Origin: Guyanagaster necrorhizus
Taxonomy: Eukaryota > Basidiomycota > Agaricomycetes > Agaricales > Physalacriaceae
Assembly: GCF_019112545.1 (NCBI RefSeq)
Contig: NW_025064954.1
Location: 36,807 to 100,806 of the forward strand
Direction of reading: 5' to 3'
DNA length: 64,000 nucleotides
The first letter of the stretch is position 1, and each line of letters opens with the position of its first letter. Positions 34,851-46,414 of the stretch are shown here, piece after piece. The notes beneath the pieces were generated by a model. It saw only the letters and a list, made by a program, of their open reading frames with translations. It had not been told where the DNA came from and searched no databases. Position numbers and translations under genes: made by a program.

Positions 34851-35319
34851 TATTATGATTTTTTCACATTTTATCTTTTATTTCAAAGAGTTGACCCCTA
34901 TCTTTGCTTAGTCATAGTGCTTAAACCAGTGCTTAAAACTGTGAGACAGGGCTTAGTCATCACAACACACTTAGTTGGTCATTGTTTTTCGATGCAATGG
35001 TAATGCTTGACAACAGACAATACCCTTTTGTAGGTAGCTTAATGACACTAGACAAAACACTCTATAATGCCAGAATGCACAATTAGGTAGTTATATCTTT
35101 AGATAGATGATGACTAGTATATAAGTAGTGTAGCTCTTGCTGTAGTATCTTCAGCTTTGAGCTAAAGTTTATTTCTTCACCATCTTATCTTGAGCCAATC
35201 TAAAGGTCTTGAGACATAAAGCTATATAGGATATCAAGTGAACTCTGACATCATTGTCTGAAGTGCAAGACAGTGTCAGTTTATCACATGTTTAGATCAT
35301 ATGTTATTTGAGCTTAACA
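34851..35319 (+). repeat. Gypsy W 3' LTR
   Basis: 469 bp, TATTATGATTTTTTC...GAGCTTAACA. Nearly the same as 23058-23526 apart from scattered transitions (first base pair TG changed to TA). PPT aaggagagggtaa directly before it, TSD CTGAG after. Confidence 0.93.
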
Positions 35320-35324
35320 CTGAG
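35320..35324. repeat. Target-site duplication of W, right (CTGAG)
   Basis: Matches 23053-23057. Confidence 0.95.
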
Positions 35325-38300
35325 AATAGTATCACTTTCTGCTCAAGCTACTAGAATCTCACTCCAATCAATTTTACAGTCTCCACCACATTCCAGAGAC
35401 TTCTATGCCCACAGGACAACAGTCCATTCCTCTCAGAGCCTTTCAGCTCAATTCTGAGACTTCTATGCTCACCAGACTCTATCAGTCCAACCTCTGGAGC
35501 TTCACCCTATTTTAAATTCCTTTTGAGTAGCAGGTGGGCTTTGTTTTCATATGAACCCATCTATTTCTATCCTTCTTCAGAGTCTTTTACTATGAAAGCA
35601 TACCCAAAGTTCTCCATCATATTCACTGCTGCATTTGTTCAAGCCAGTGCAGAAGAAGGTGCTCAGCAGTTCACACTGCAGTCTTTCTTGTCTAAAATTA
35701 GAGCCAAAGCTGCATCTGTAAAACCAGCAGACCTTTTATCAGTGCCAGTAGAGTACTATGATTTTGCAGATGTCTTTAGTGATACTCTCTCTGAAAAGCT
35801 ATCTGAATACAAGCTATATGATCTCAAAATCAACCTTGAGAAAGAAATATCTTTACTACTTAGATCTATTTATTCCCTTTTGAAATCTGAACCCAAGGCC
35901 CTATGAGAGTTTATTGATGATAACCTATGCAATGGGTTTATTACTCTATCCCACTCTCCACATGAGGCTCCAGTTTTATTTGTCAAGAAAAAGACCAGTG
36001 AACTTTGACTTTATGTCAACTACTATGGCCTAAATAAAATCTCCAAGAAGGATCACTACCCTCTTCCCCTCATTTCTGATCTCCTCAACTCTGCCTGCTT
36101 CATATGCATCTACACTAAGCTTAACCTATAACATACCTATCATCTTATTCATATAGCCAAAGAAGATAAATGGAAAACAGTCTTCTAAACCTATTATAGT
36201 TCCTTTGAATAGCATGTCATGCCTTTTGGCCTCACAAATGCTCCAGCAGCATTTCAATGATTTGTGAATGATATATTCTTAGACATGCTTGACATATCAG
36301 TAGTAGTCTATCTTGATGACATCCTCATATATTCTGACAACTCAGAAGATCACTAGAAACATGTTTGAGAGATTCTACATAGGCTTAGAGCTAATAGACT
36401 CTACTGCAAAGGTTCTAAATGCAAATTCAATCAGGATTCTATGGAATATCTAGACTACATCCTATCACCTGAAGGACTTTACATGTCTGAAGAAAAAGTC
36501 AAGACCATTGTTGACTGGCTGGTACTATGAAAGGTTAAGGATATCTAATCTTTTCTTAGCTTCACCAACTTCTACTGTCACTCTATACACAAATATAGCA
36601 ATATTATTCTTCCCCTTACATGACTTACCTGCAAGAGAACTCCATAAAAATTTGATGACAAATGCTTAGCCACCTTCAATAAATTGAAACAGGCCTTTAC
36701 ATATGCCTTCATCCTTACTCACTGGGTCTCCAACTGAAAGATAATGGTGGAAACTAATATCTCCAATTATGCAATTGCAGCTATCCTCTCCATCTATCTT
36801 GAAGATGGCAAAATTCACCCTATCACCTTCCACTCCTGGAGTCTCTATAATGCTGAACTCAACTATGACACCTATAACAAAGAGCTTCTAGCCATTTTTG
36901 AGGTCTTTAAACATTGGTGGCACTATCTTGAAGGCTCTGTGGACTCTATCAACATTGTAACAGACCACAAGAACTTTGAATACTTCACCACTACCAAGAT
37001 TCTAACCCACCAACAGATCCACTAGTCTGAATACCTATTCCAGTTCAATCTAGTAATTTGGTTCTGCTCTGGGAAACTTGGAGAGAAACCAGATGTGCTC
37101 ACTAGATGATAGAACATCTACCCTAAAGAGAGAGATAGCCAATATGCTCAAGTCAACCCCTATAATTTTCAATCCATATTCACCCAAGAACAACTTTCTG
37201 CATCACTCCATGCAACCTACCTCAAATACTCCATCCTATGGGCTAGTGCCATCATGGATATTGACAAACTCCATACTAATATCAAACAAGCATAATTCTT
37301 CAACCCTATGTGCTCTGACAGCCTCTGCCAGGCCAAGGCCACTTCTGAATCCTCTCCCTCTCAGTGGTCCATTGACAAATCTAATATTCTTCAGTTTGAA
37401 GACTGCATCTATGTTCTAGACTCTGATGATCTCTGTCTTTATATACTACAGAATAATTATGATCACATCTTGGCAGGTTACTTTGGTCAAAACCAGACAT
37501 TGGAACTAGTTCAGCAGAACTATACCTGGTCAAAGATATATGAATATGTTTAACACTATATTAAGTTCTGCACAGTTTGTGGGCACAATAAGACATCTAG
37601 ACACTGCTCTTATAGGTTACTCAAACCTCTACTGGTCTCCAAACAGCTATGAGATTCTATTTCCATAGATTTCATTGAACAACTACTAGACTCCAATAGA
37701 TTTACTGCTATCTTAGTGGTCATAGACTGAGCTAGCAAGCAAGCCATCTTCATCTCCACTTATGATACCATTAACTTCATAAAACTCATCCAACTTTTTC
37801 TTATCCATATCTTCTCCAAACATAGGGTACCCAGTCATATTATATCTGATTGTAGTTCTGAATTCATCTTCCAGTTTACTCACACTCTAGCTACTGCCTT
37901 TAACATAGAACTTCATCTTACTTCAGATTATCATCCAGAGGCTGATAGATAAACTGAACAGACAAACCAAACTCTGAAACAATATATCTGCATCTACTGC
38001 TCCTACCAGCAGGACAACTGGGATATCCTCTTATCCATTGCTGAGTTTGCCTACAACAATGCTTCTAATGCATCTACTGGGATTTTCCTATTCTTTACCA
38101 ACAAGAGTTACCACTCTAACATCACCATTCACTCTGAAAGAGACATTGCCTCTGCTCAGACCTGAGACTTTGCAGTTGACCTTGATGAACTCCATTAAGT
38201 ATTAAAAGAAAAATCTCCAAGATTCAGGCTCACTATAAGATCCAAGCAGACAAGCATTAGATTCTGGCATCTCCATTCACAGTGGGCAACAAGATTTACT

Positions 38301-38758
38301 TCAGTTTCAAATATATTAAAATCATCTGCCTGATCAGAAAATTTTCAGAGAAATACCTCAATCCTTTCAAAATCATAGTCCAACTGGATTTTCACTCCTT
38401 CATGCTGAGGCTTCTGCCAGATCTTTGGTCCATTCACCCAGTCTTCTATGTGTCACAATTAGAACCCATAGAAGAAAATACTATTCCTAACCAAATCCAA
38501 CCACTGCCATCTCCAGTCAAAGTCAACAGAGAAGAACATTTTGAAATAGTCTAAATCCTCAACTCTAAGCTGGACTGCCAGTTCCATTGCCCACTATTAT
38601 ACAAGATCCAGTGGCTAGGCTATCAAGGTACCAATAAAGAATTTGCTTGGCTATCAGCCTCTAAGTTCTCTGCTGATAAATTTATCAAAGAATTCCATCA
38701 TCAATACTTAGGCAAACTAGGATTCTTACCCAAAGTCATTCAAACATTCTATTCCTAA
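35320..38758 (+). pseudogene. Element Z pol (RT, RNase H, integrase, chromodomain)
   Basis: The frame rejoins at DWAE across the W TSD. After a spacer come VPVEYYDFADVFSDTLSEKLSEYKLYDLKINLEK, RT (APVLFVKKKTSEL, YPLPLISDLL, MPFGLTNAPAAFQ, intact YLDD at 36309-36320), RNase H (MVETNISNYAIAAILS, TYNKELLAIFEVF), the integrase finger (GYFGQNQTLELVQQNY...CTVCGHNK) and the core (ISIDFIEQLLDSNRF, HIISDCSSEF, ADR.TEQTNQ). A chromodomain (EEHFEIV, IQWLGYQGTNKEFAW) ends at TAA 38756-38758. About 25 stops. This is a separate chromovirus lineage from A-D, of the type annotated in fungi as Tf2-like. Confidence 0.9.
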
Positions 38759-38959
38759 TACAATACTGCTCTGGACACCACTGGCACTCCACCTTACCAT
38801 CTCAATTTTAACCACTAATTACTACTATTTCAATCACCTCTTTTACACTTTCAAAGTCAAAATCTTGTATTTACATTTTTTTTTCTCTACTACCAACATC
38901 TGATGCTTTTTTTCTATATACATTTCATACAAAATTTTTACAGAGAAGCAGAATCTGAT
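38759..38959. other. AT-rich spacer after Z pol
   Basis: About 200 bp with T-runs (38878-38886, 38909-38914). I could not identify a PPT or LTR start for Z here. Confidence 0.3.
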
Positions 38960-40250
38960 AGGCTCACACTAGAACCTGAACTCTCCTCCTGCTTTTTTAA
39001 CTCCTCTACATCCTCATCTAGCCTCTTCAATATTGCCTCCTGAAGATCTTCTATCTTCTGATCTCTCTTATTCTTGAAAAACAGTCAGATCTTCTTCCAA
39101 GCCTTCATTTTGGATTCTGAAAACAGCTCCAAGGGAGAGGATATGTCATCAGAACCATAGTCATCCTGGAGACCTGCTATCATACCATGGACATCCATCA
39201 GCTCTTCTACTAACTCATCTACATGATATATCAACTTGCAAATTAATCTCAAAATTTGATGGAGGCCAGTGGAGACCTCTACACTATTGATCATCTCACT
39301 TGCAGTGACACCTTTGTTGAATTCACAAGCAGTTTTCTTGACCTTATAGTGAGTGCAAGTCTACCCTTGATCAGTGCCTTTGGTTACTGGTTATGCATAA
39401 CACCATGTGCTATTTTGACAATAGTGCACACAACTTCCTGAAAACAAAAGCTAAGTCAAACCATACAAGAAAATCAAGACACTTACTTTCACCATCCAAC
39501 AACTCTTTGCCCTCTGCTGACCTCACAACTTCCAACTTTGCTCACTTTTTGGGACTAGCAACCACCTCTGTCCCACTGCCATCTACTACACTCCTTGATC
39601 TGAACTTGCATTTATGACTCTTCTCTATCAGACCTGCTGTCCTCCTCTTTCCCTTTTGCACCCTCTTTCTCCTCTCCAGGATCTCTTCAGATTCTTCTGA
39701 CTTATTGTTCTCTTTGGTCCCCTTGTTCTGCTTATCATCAGAATCTGGAGGCATATGGCCAGTCATTCTCTTGAAGCAAAAACCAGAGCCAGGACCAAAC
39801 TGTTCCACTAGCACTTGATGCAGCCAAAAATCAATAGTCTCTGTGGGGGTTATTTGCAACCCATTCTTCATAACTGTCCCCTTCTGCCCTACCTCCAAGG
39901 TTTCAGCCCTTGCTGTGACCTCTGCAGCCTCTCTCTCCTCAGCCTCCCTCTGAGCAGCCTCTCTCAAAGCCTCCTCTGCCTCCTTCATCTGTCTCTCTGC
40001 CACCCACCAGATCTCCTCTCTTTTTCTCTCTAACCCCTCTTGCTGTCTCTTTCTCTGTGCCTCTCAGACCACATGGTCCACCTGCATCTTCTTCTCTCTC
40101 TCTCTCTTCCTTTTTCACTCTGAGTGAACTTCTACAGCCTCCATATACTCTTCCTCTATAGTTTGCTATTTCAGATAGAATAATTCCTTGGCCTCTTCAG
40201 AGCTATCAGGGGTGAGTTCTCTCACCAAAGGCTTGGGAGTGCATGAGTGA
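38960..40250 (-). pseudogene. Antisense charged coiled-coil ORF downstream of Z
   Basis: On the minus strand a highly charged region (about 40200-39900) is rich in Glu, Arg, Lys and Ala in the manner of a coiled coil (EEALREAAQREAEEREAAEV). Then comes FWLHQVLVEQFGPGSGFCFKRM, a Lys/Glu-rich stretch and HKCKFRSR. Its longest open part is 153 codons (40003 down to 39542). Both ends are broken by stops. It is convergent with Z pol. Some agaricomycete gypsy elements carry an antisense ORF of this composition at the 3' end; that link is from memory and unverified. It could also be the remnant of a host gene. Confidence 0.45.
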
Positions 40251-40254
40251 TAAT

Positions 40255-40560
40255 ATACAGTGAGAGGTAACATAGTTGAAAAAAAGTATAGGCAATGGTG
40301 ATGGTATCTGATCAAGTTGCAAAATTTCCCATAGCCACTAACAATCTTCTATGTGGCCTCACTGGCTATCAGGATCCGCACTCTTGAGGGCAAGAATGCT
40401 AACAGGAGGATACTATTATGCATATGCTGCCAGCCTCTATGTCACCTCAACCAACTACAGATTTAATCACTAAAACCCACTGGACTTTGCCTGCTTCTTA
40501 TTATCTATTAATTTCATTTTCACCATTATCATTTCACATCCATATTTCACATTATAATAT
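40255..40560. other. Unassigned sequence between Z and Copia-II
   Basis: No ORF, LTR end or repeat recognised. It should contain the Z 3' boundary and the point where Z and Copia-II meet. Confidence 0.3.
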
Positions 40561-41097
40561 CTAGACCCTGAACTTGGTAGTGAATATTGACATCAGAACC
40601 CAATAAAATCCAACTCAGAATTAGCTATCATTAGTATATAAAGCCATGTAGAATCATTGTAACTATTTAGTTCAAATATTAACTTGGATAGCTATCTACA
40701 CTTTATACTCACTTCAACTCCTTCTTCCTTGTCTATCAGATCCTGCTCCAAAGGATACTTCTGTTTGCTTCTCCAATGGAACTCCATTTTGTCTATCTAA
40801 ATCCTTGGGCTATAACTCAAGGGTGACATTGCTAACAGCTTTGTTAATGCCCATACACCCTACTGGTCTCTGTGCATACACTTAAATCCACTTGATTGAC
40901 ATGTTTCTAACACTAGATAATTTTAGATCTGATTTGATGTTCAAGCTATCAACAAGATTTTCATTACTAAGAGTCTTGATTCTATCAACACTGTGATGCT
41001 CAAATCACATGTGCCACATCTCTATTGAGACAGCAATATCTGTGGATCTGACAGATAAAGCCTGATGCTTTTTAGTGCTGATTAATATCCTGTTAAT
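40560..41097 (-). pseudogene. Copia-II continuation (pre-integrase region)
   Basis: The minus strand, reading down from 41097, gives a RILISTKKHQALSV stretch, then MWHM.FEHHSVDRIKTLSNENLVDSLNIKSDLKL. This is the GAG-pre-integrase segment (HxRxGH type, here damaged) that should follow the SRDLYMIN end of the left piece at 3267. Below about 40830 the reading fades and I cannot place the integrase with confidence. The strand switch relative to 1885-3267 is explained by the inversion. Confidence 0.65.
41093..41097. repeat. Target-site duplication of gypsy A, right copy
   Basis: Plus-strand TTAAT, i.e. ATTAA on the minus strand, directly after the A 3' LTR. Partner of 3263-3267. Confidence 0.85.
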
Positions 41098-41527
41098 TGT
41101 TAGATTCAGATGGCATGTGACTATAACTATGTGATAAACAAGTGCTATATTGTATTTATACAATCACACTTGAGTTTATTATATGTAGAAGGTAGTATTG
41201 TGCCTCAAGGTCAATACTTTAGTTGACTCAAAATAGAATGGTAGAATTAAGGATAGTTCAAGACTAGAGATACACAGTGCTGCCTACACTACTAGATAAA
41301 TATAGTATCACTAATTATAAGTGTCTGTGTTATAGTGCCTATTATCCTAGGACATCATAGTTACCTATAAAAAGGAGATTGTCTTATTATCAGAGTATTA
41401 CTATGTGTTATAGGATAATAGTTATTATACTGACTAAGATTGTCCCATGGTCCTAAGCACTGGCCTAGGCACTCTGACTAAGTATAAATAAGAGTGAAAA
41501 GTAAAGAAAATTGTAAAAATTGTAATA
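41098..41527 (-). repeat. Gypsy A 3' LTR
   Basis: 430 bp, TATTACAATTTT...GAATCTAACA on the minus strand, homologous to 3268-3716. It shares agacaatctcc, the ctaggacaatag-type block and the terminal octamer region. About 20 bp is missing near the TATA box. Preceded by a purine-rich tract (aaaaagaaggtaa). Confidence 0.9.
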
Positions 41528-41660
41528 TTACCTTCTTTTTAAGACTATCATTCCAATAGCTTAATTTAGAGATAATTCATACTTATGTATAGTCTCATCA
41601 ACATCCATCTGCTTTTCATTGACCCATTGATTCAATTCTGGCCCATATTCTTTCTAACTG
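41528..41660 (-). pseudogene. A chromodomain tail
   Basis: The minus strand gives S.KEYGPELNQWVNEKQMDVDETIHKYELSLN and a TAA. Removing C with one CTTGT copy joins it in frame to NYLV at 50233, rebuilding the NYLVS(W)KEYGPE core. Confidence 0.9.
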
Positions 41661-41665
41661 ACAAG
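41661..41665. repeat. Target-site duplication of C, one copy (CTTGT on -)
   Basis: Plus-strand ACAAG here and at 50228-50232 flank C exactly. Confidence 0.95.
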
Positions 41666-42180
41666 TGTTAAGCTCAAATTTCACATGACTATCAACATAT
41701 GATAAACTGTTCAGAATCTCACACTTTGGGTTATACTGATAGAGTTCACTGGTGTGTCAATAGAGTTGTGTAGTCAAGGTGTTACAAGTCACTTGAGAGT
41801 AGATAGTGAAGAATAAACTTTAGCTTAATGCTGGAGCTACTACAGCAAAAACTATGCTACTTAAATACTGTTCTGTTATTGGGCTATTAATAGAAGTTCA
41901 CAAAAGATATTATCTGTTATAGAGCTGTTACCCCTGCTGTTGCCAGGCTCTCCACAAAAGCTGTTGTCTTGTGGTTGTGCTGTTATTGCTGCACTACAGT
42001 TAAATGACAAAAGAAGTATTGTCTCTCCCTTCACAGCACACAGCAGTGCACTAAGACAATGACCAATTGGGTTGCTGACTAAGCCTTCCCATAGTCCTAA
42101 GCACTGGCCTAAGTGCCCTGACTAAGCAGAGATAGGGGTTATTTAAAGAAAAGAAAAAGAAATGAGAAAAAATTATAATA
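41666..42180 (-). repeat. Gypsy C 3' LTR
   Basis: 515 bp, near-identical to the 5' LTR at 49713-50227. On the minus strand it starts TATTATAATTTT (the 5' LTR starts TGTTATGATTTT) and ends GAGCTTAACA. PPT aagaagagggtaa precedes it. Confidence 0.95.
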
Positions 42181-42430
42181 TTACCCTCTTCTTAAGACCA
42201 TCATCCTGATAGTTTAATTAGGGATAAGTCTTCATATCCATGTGTGAGGATCCACAGTTCTTTCTAGTCTCTCTGCATGGTGCAGCAGAGATCTATCAGA
42301 GTATCCTGCTGATATTGCAGGTATTGATGGAAGCTCCTCTTTGCCCTTGTTATTATATCATGACTTTTATTGAATATTGCTCTTCACTGTATGTCCTCTA
42401 CAGACTGCTTGTATCTATCTTGTTGATTCA
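42181..42430 (-). other. C 3' untranslated tail
   Basis: About 250 bp between the pol stop and the PPT, longer than the ~35 bp in B. Y and W have a shorter related tail (about 100-120 bp). No ORF seen. Confidence 0.6.
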
Positions 42431-45400
42431 TTATTTGTAGTCATTGATTGTCTCCTCCACATTCATGTATTTTTCATTGACTCATTGGTTTGATTCTGGT
42501 CTATAGCCTTTCCAGCTGACTAGATAGTCAACTGTTGTTGTCATTCCACTATCATGTGCTCTAATCTTGTGTAGTTTGTAGTTTAGCACTTTGTTGATTT
42601 CATAATGTTCTTCATCATCAATGATTTCTGGTGGTGGAGGTGGCAGTCACTCTTGGTTTGAAAATGCTGGTGCAATGTATAATGTTAATAATGTTTCATT
42701 GAAAACATTATGAATCTTCCAAGTTGCTGGTAGTTGCAACTTGTAAGCAGAGTTGCTGATTTTGGCAATGACTTTGAATAGTCCTGTTTGTTTGTCTGCC
42801 AGTTTCTGTTTCAGATAAGAGAGGTGTAGGTTTGTTGTATCCAGCTAAACTTTGTCATTGATTGAATAATTATGGGCAGGTTGTCAGTGCTTGTCATATT
42901 ATTTCTTCATAGTTAAGGCAGCCTTTTCAAGGGTCATCTTTGTTTCTTTATGTATTTTTGCCATTGTTGTTGTAAAATCTGTTGACACCAGTGTTGTTGT
43001 ATATACTCATTCACTTTGCATGACTGGTGGGTTTTATTCATAGTTGATGAAGAATGGGATTTTTCCTGTTGCTGAGTGAATTCAGTTGTTGTGTTGAAAA
43101 GCGGCTAATGAAAGCCATTCCATCCAATTATCTTAGCAATGGTTGATAAAAAGCTAGAGATACTTTTCATCTTCTTGATTGACTCATTCTGTTTGGCCAT
43201 CTGTTTGAGAGTGATATGCCATTGAGGCATTCCATTTGATGTTGAGGAGTTGATACAAATCATCTAAAAATTTGGAGACAAATTGTGGTCCTCTATCTGA
43301 GATTATGATCTGAGGCATGTCATACTTTGTATAGATCTTATCTCATAGGATTTTGGCTTATCCTTCTGATGTTAATTCTATTGAACAGGTGATTGAAATG
43401 ATCACCTTCAAGAAGTGATCGACTATAATGATAATTGCATCATAGCCATCACTTTCAGGAAGCCTGATTATCATATCCACTGAAATGTGGGTTCATGGTG
43501 ACAAAGGAACCTCATTTGAGTGGAGTGGAGCTGCTCAGGGTTGTGTTGAGGATTTGCCACATTGACAAACCTTGTAAGCCTTGATATATCAGGTGATATC
43601 ATGGTCTATTTTGGGCCACCAGTACTCCCTCAAGACTAATTCTTTTGTTTTAGTGATTCTGGAGTGTCTGGTAGTCACATGGTCATAGCATATGAAGATG
43701 ATATCACCACAAAGCCCTTGATCCTGTGAAATATAGATCTGTCTATCATAATGGATCAGTCCCTCTTTCTTCTTTAGTCTCTGTTCATAGTTAAGTGACA
43801 GAGCTATTCTTTGATCTCACTTGTAGGGGTTTCAGGTAGTGCTCTTTATGTGCTCATATACTTCCTTCTCAGTGGGCATAAGCATAGTCTAGAAGTGCTT
43901 GGGTCATAATAATATGACCTCCTTATTGTCAGTTCCCCCTTGATCATGGTCCACCCTGCAGCTAAGGAAATTGGCTTTCTTGTTTGCTACACCAGCCTTA
44001 TGGTACAGTGTATATTCATATTCAGATAACTCTATAACCTATCAGGCTTATCGCTGGTTAAGTTTTTGGGGGTGTCAGAAATATCAGAGGTTCTGGTGAT
44101 CTGTCCAAATCTCAAAGGTCTGGACTGCTCTAATGAGGTAATACCATCATTCAGCAAGTGCAAGCATTATGATGAGCAGTTCCTTGTCATAAATTTCATA
44201 ATTACATTCTGTTGCTGTTAGTACTTTTAATATGAACACAACTGGTCACTATTTGCTATCCTGTTCCTGAGAGAGTACCACCCTGATTGTGCCTTCACTT
44301 GAGTTAGCCTCCACTCAGAACTTTCTCTCTTGACTTGATATAGCAAGTATGATATCTTCAGCTAGTTGGCATTTAAGATCATTAAATGCTGATTGTTGAG
44401 AGAGTCCCCAGGTCCAGGGTGCATTTCTGGTTAATTGTATCATGGGTCAGACTACCCTACTGTAGTCTCAAATGAACTATTGGTAAAAGTTGGTGAATCC
44501 TAAAAATGATTGCAATTTCTTCTTCTTGGTTGGCTCCAGCCATTCAGTTACTCCAGCTATCTTGATGAGGTCCATCCTAATGGCTTCTTCACTGATTATG
44601 ACTCTAAAGTACTCTGTTTCAAGTACCTCAAATTCACATTTTTCTACTTTAAGAAAAAAGTGATGCTTTCTCATTAAGGATAGTACCTGTTGTACTAGCC
44701 ATCGATGTTCTTTCTTGGTTTTGGACATGATCAAGATGTTGTCCAAATAAATCATGACTTTTCTAGTGGCAATGAGATCTCTAAAGATATCATTCATCAT
44801 CCACTGGAATGTTGCAGATGAATTTGTGAGTCCAAAGAATATTACCATCAGTTCAAACAAGCTATAGTTTGTTCAAAAAGCAGCTTTCCATTCATCGCCT
44901 TCTTTGATGCATATATTATTATATCTCCATTGAATATCCAGTTTGATATAGTATTTAGCACCTCAGAGTTTGTCCATTAATTCCAAGATTAAGAGAAGTG
45001 AGTAATGATTTTTGATCATTATTTCATTAAGCCTCTGATAATCTTGTACTGGTCAGAGTTTATCATCCTTTTTCTTGATGAAGAAGAAGGGAGATGCCAT
45101 TAGTGATTTTGATAGTCGAGTCCTCCCACTGGATAGGTTCTCCTTAAGGAATTTGTCCAACTCCTGTTGTTTGTTGTTGCTAAGAGGATATGTTTTGCAA
45201 TCTAGGTTAGCATTGGCATTGGGGATTAGTTCAATGGCATGGTCCCAAGGTTTTAGATTGGGTAATTCATCAAAACTCTCTTTTTTGAATAGATCTTAAA
45301 AGTCCTGTGCCCATTCAGGTACCATTTTCTTAAACATTTTTTCTTCTTTTTCTGCATTGGCCTTCATGGCTAGGTTATTTGCATGATGCATAGCATGAAT

Positions 45401-46414
45401 CTGGATGGCTTTTTGCAGATCTACCATGAGGATGGTTTCCCCATCCTCCATTTCCTGATCCCATTGGTCTTCAGAGTCTGCATCCAGTAGTTCAAATGGA
45501 ATTTTCCAGCATTAACATCATGCAAATATAATATGTCTGGTTTTCCAGTTGATTAACAGATTATGTCAAATCAGCCAATCATGATCAAGAAAAATTTCCT
45601 TGATTCTTAGATCAGTTACTGTCAAATCAATTTGCTTGGAATGGTTTCTGATTGTAAGTCTAAGCTTGACATATTTAGTAATCAAACTGATTTGGTTCTT
45701 TGTTTTATCTGCATTGTAAATAGGGATTGGAGCTGCAGTTGCCTGAGTAGAAAGGCCATGCTTGCTGAGAAAAGCATAGTTTATGAAACTCCCTATGCAT
45801 CCACTATCAATTAATGCTATGATAGTGTGGGTGCTTCAAGACATAAGTGTTTCAATTCAGGCCTTGGTTACCAGGTCCTGGCCCAAAGTTTTGGCCTGTC
45901 AGATAAACTTTCATGATCTGTGCAGTTTGTCAAGCCATTCTAAGGCTCAGCACCATTCAGCTTCTCACATTTCAGTGATTATATTGTCAATCACTTCCTC
46001 AGCTCAAGTCTTGTGTACTCAATTTTTGAGTATGGCTTTTGCCACTTCTTCATTCTTTGCATCTTTGATAGCTTGCCAAGTCCATTCAGTCTCAAATGGC
46101 TTCAGCCAGCTAATGGGGTTCTCTACCTCTGTTTGGCCTATAGGTGATTGAGTCTGCTTTAGATGTTTAGTTTGGCAAACTGTCAACAATGATGCACCTT
46201 TGGGGCTCTCTGCCCCTCTTCAGCCTTTCATTGGTGTTTGAGTTATTGAAGTCAGTTTTTTAGGTGATTCATATCCATGAGTAATGAAGTCAGATATATT
46301 CAAATGCATATATAATTTTGATATAGAGGATACTACAGAGAAAGAATTGTCAGTCTGTTCAGCAGCTTGTGACCTATTACTCATGTTCTTAGCTGAATCA
46401 GTGGAATCACTCAC
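42431..46414 (-). pseudogene. pol of C (PR-RT-RNaseH-IN-chromodomain)
   Basis: Starts in the -1 frame at GTGAGTGATTCC (VSDSTDSAKN). The RT is open for 128 codons (44860 down to 44477) with FFGLTNSSATFQWMMNDIF and the catalytic box as YLDN instead of YLDD. RNase H and the integrase HHCC finger and core are readable with many stops. The chromodomain VDYLVSWKGYRPESNQ.VNEKYM leads to TAA at 42431-42433. Dead, but with full domain order. Confidence 0.9.

Larger units (their letters stand above)
23058..35319 (+). mobile_element. Gypsy W (12.3 kb including insertions)
   Basis: Chromovirus of the A-D family with two 469-bp LTRs and a 5-bp TSD, inserted in Z. Its 5' internal part between 23573 and about 27850 is replaced or filled by an E-like fragment, unknown sequence and the antisense gypsy fragment V. 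ORF1, gag and pol remnants follow in order. Very CG-poor and full of stops. Confidence 0.93.
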
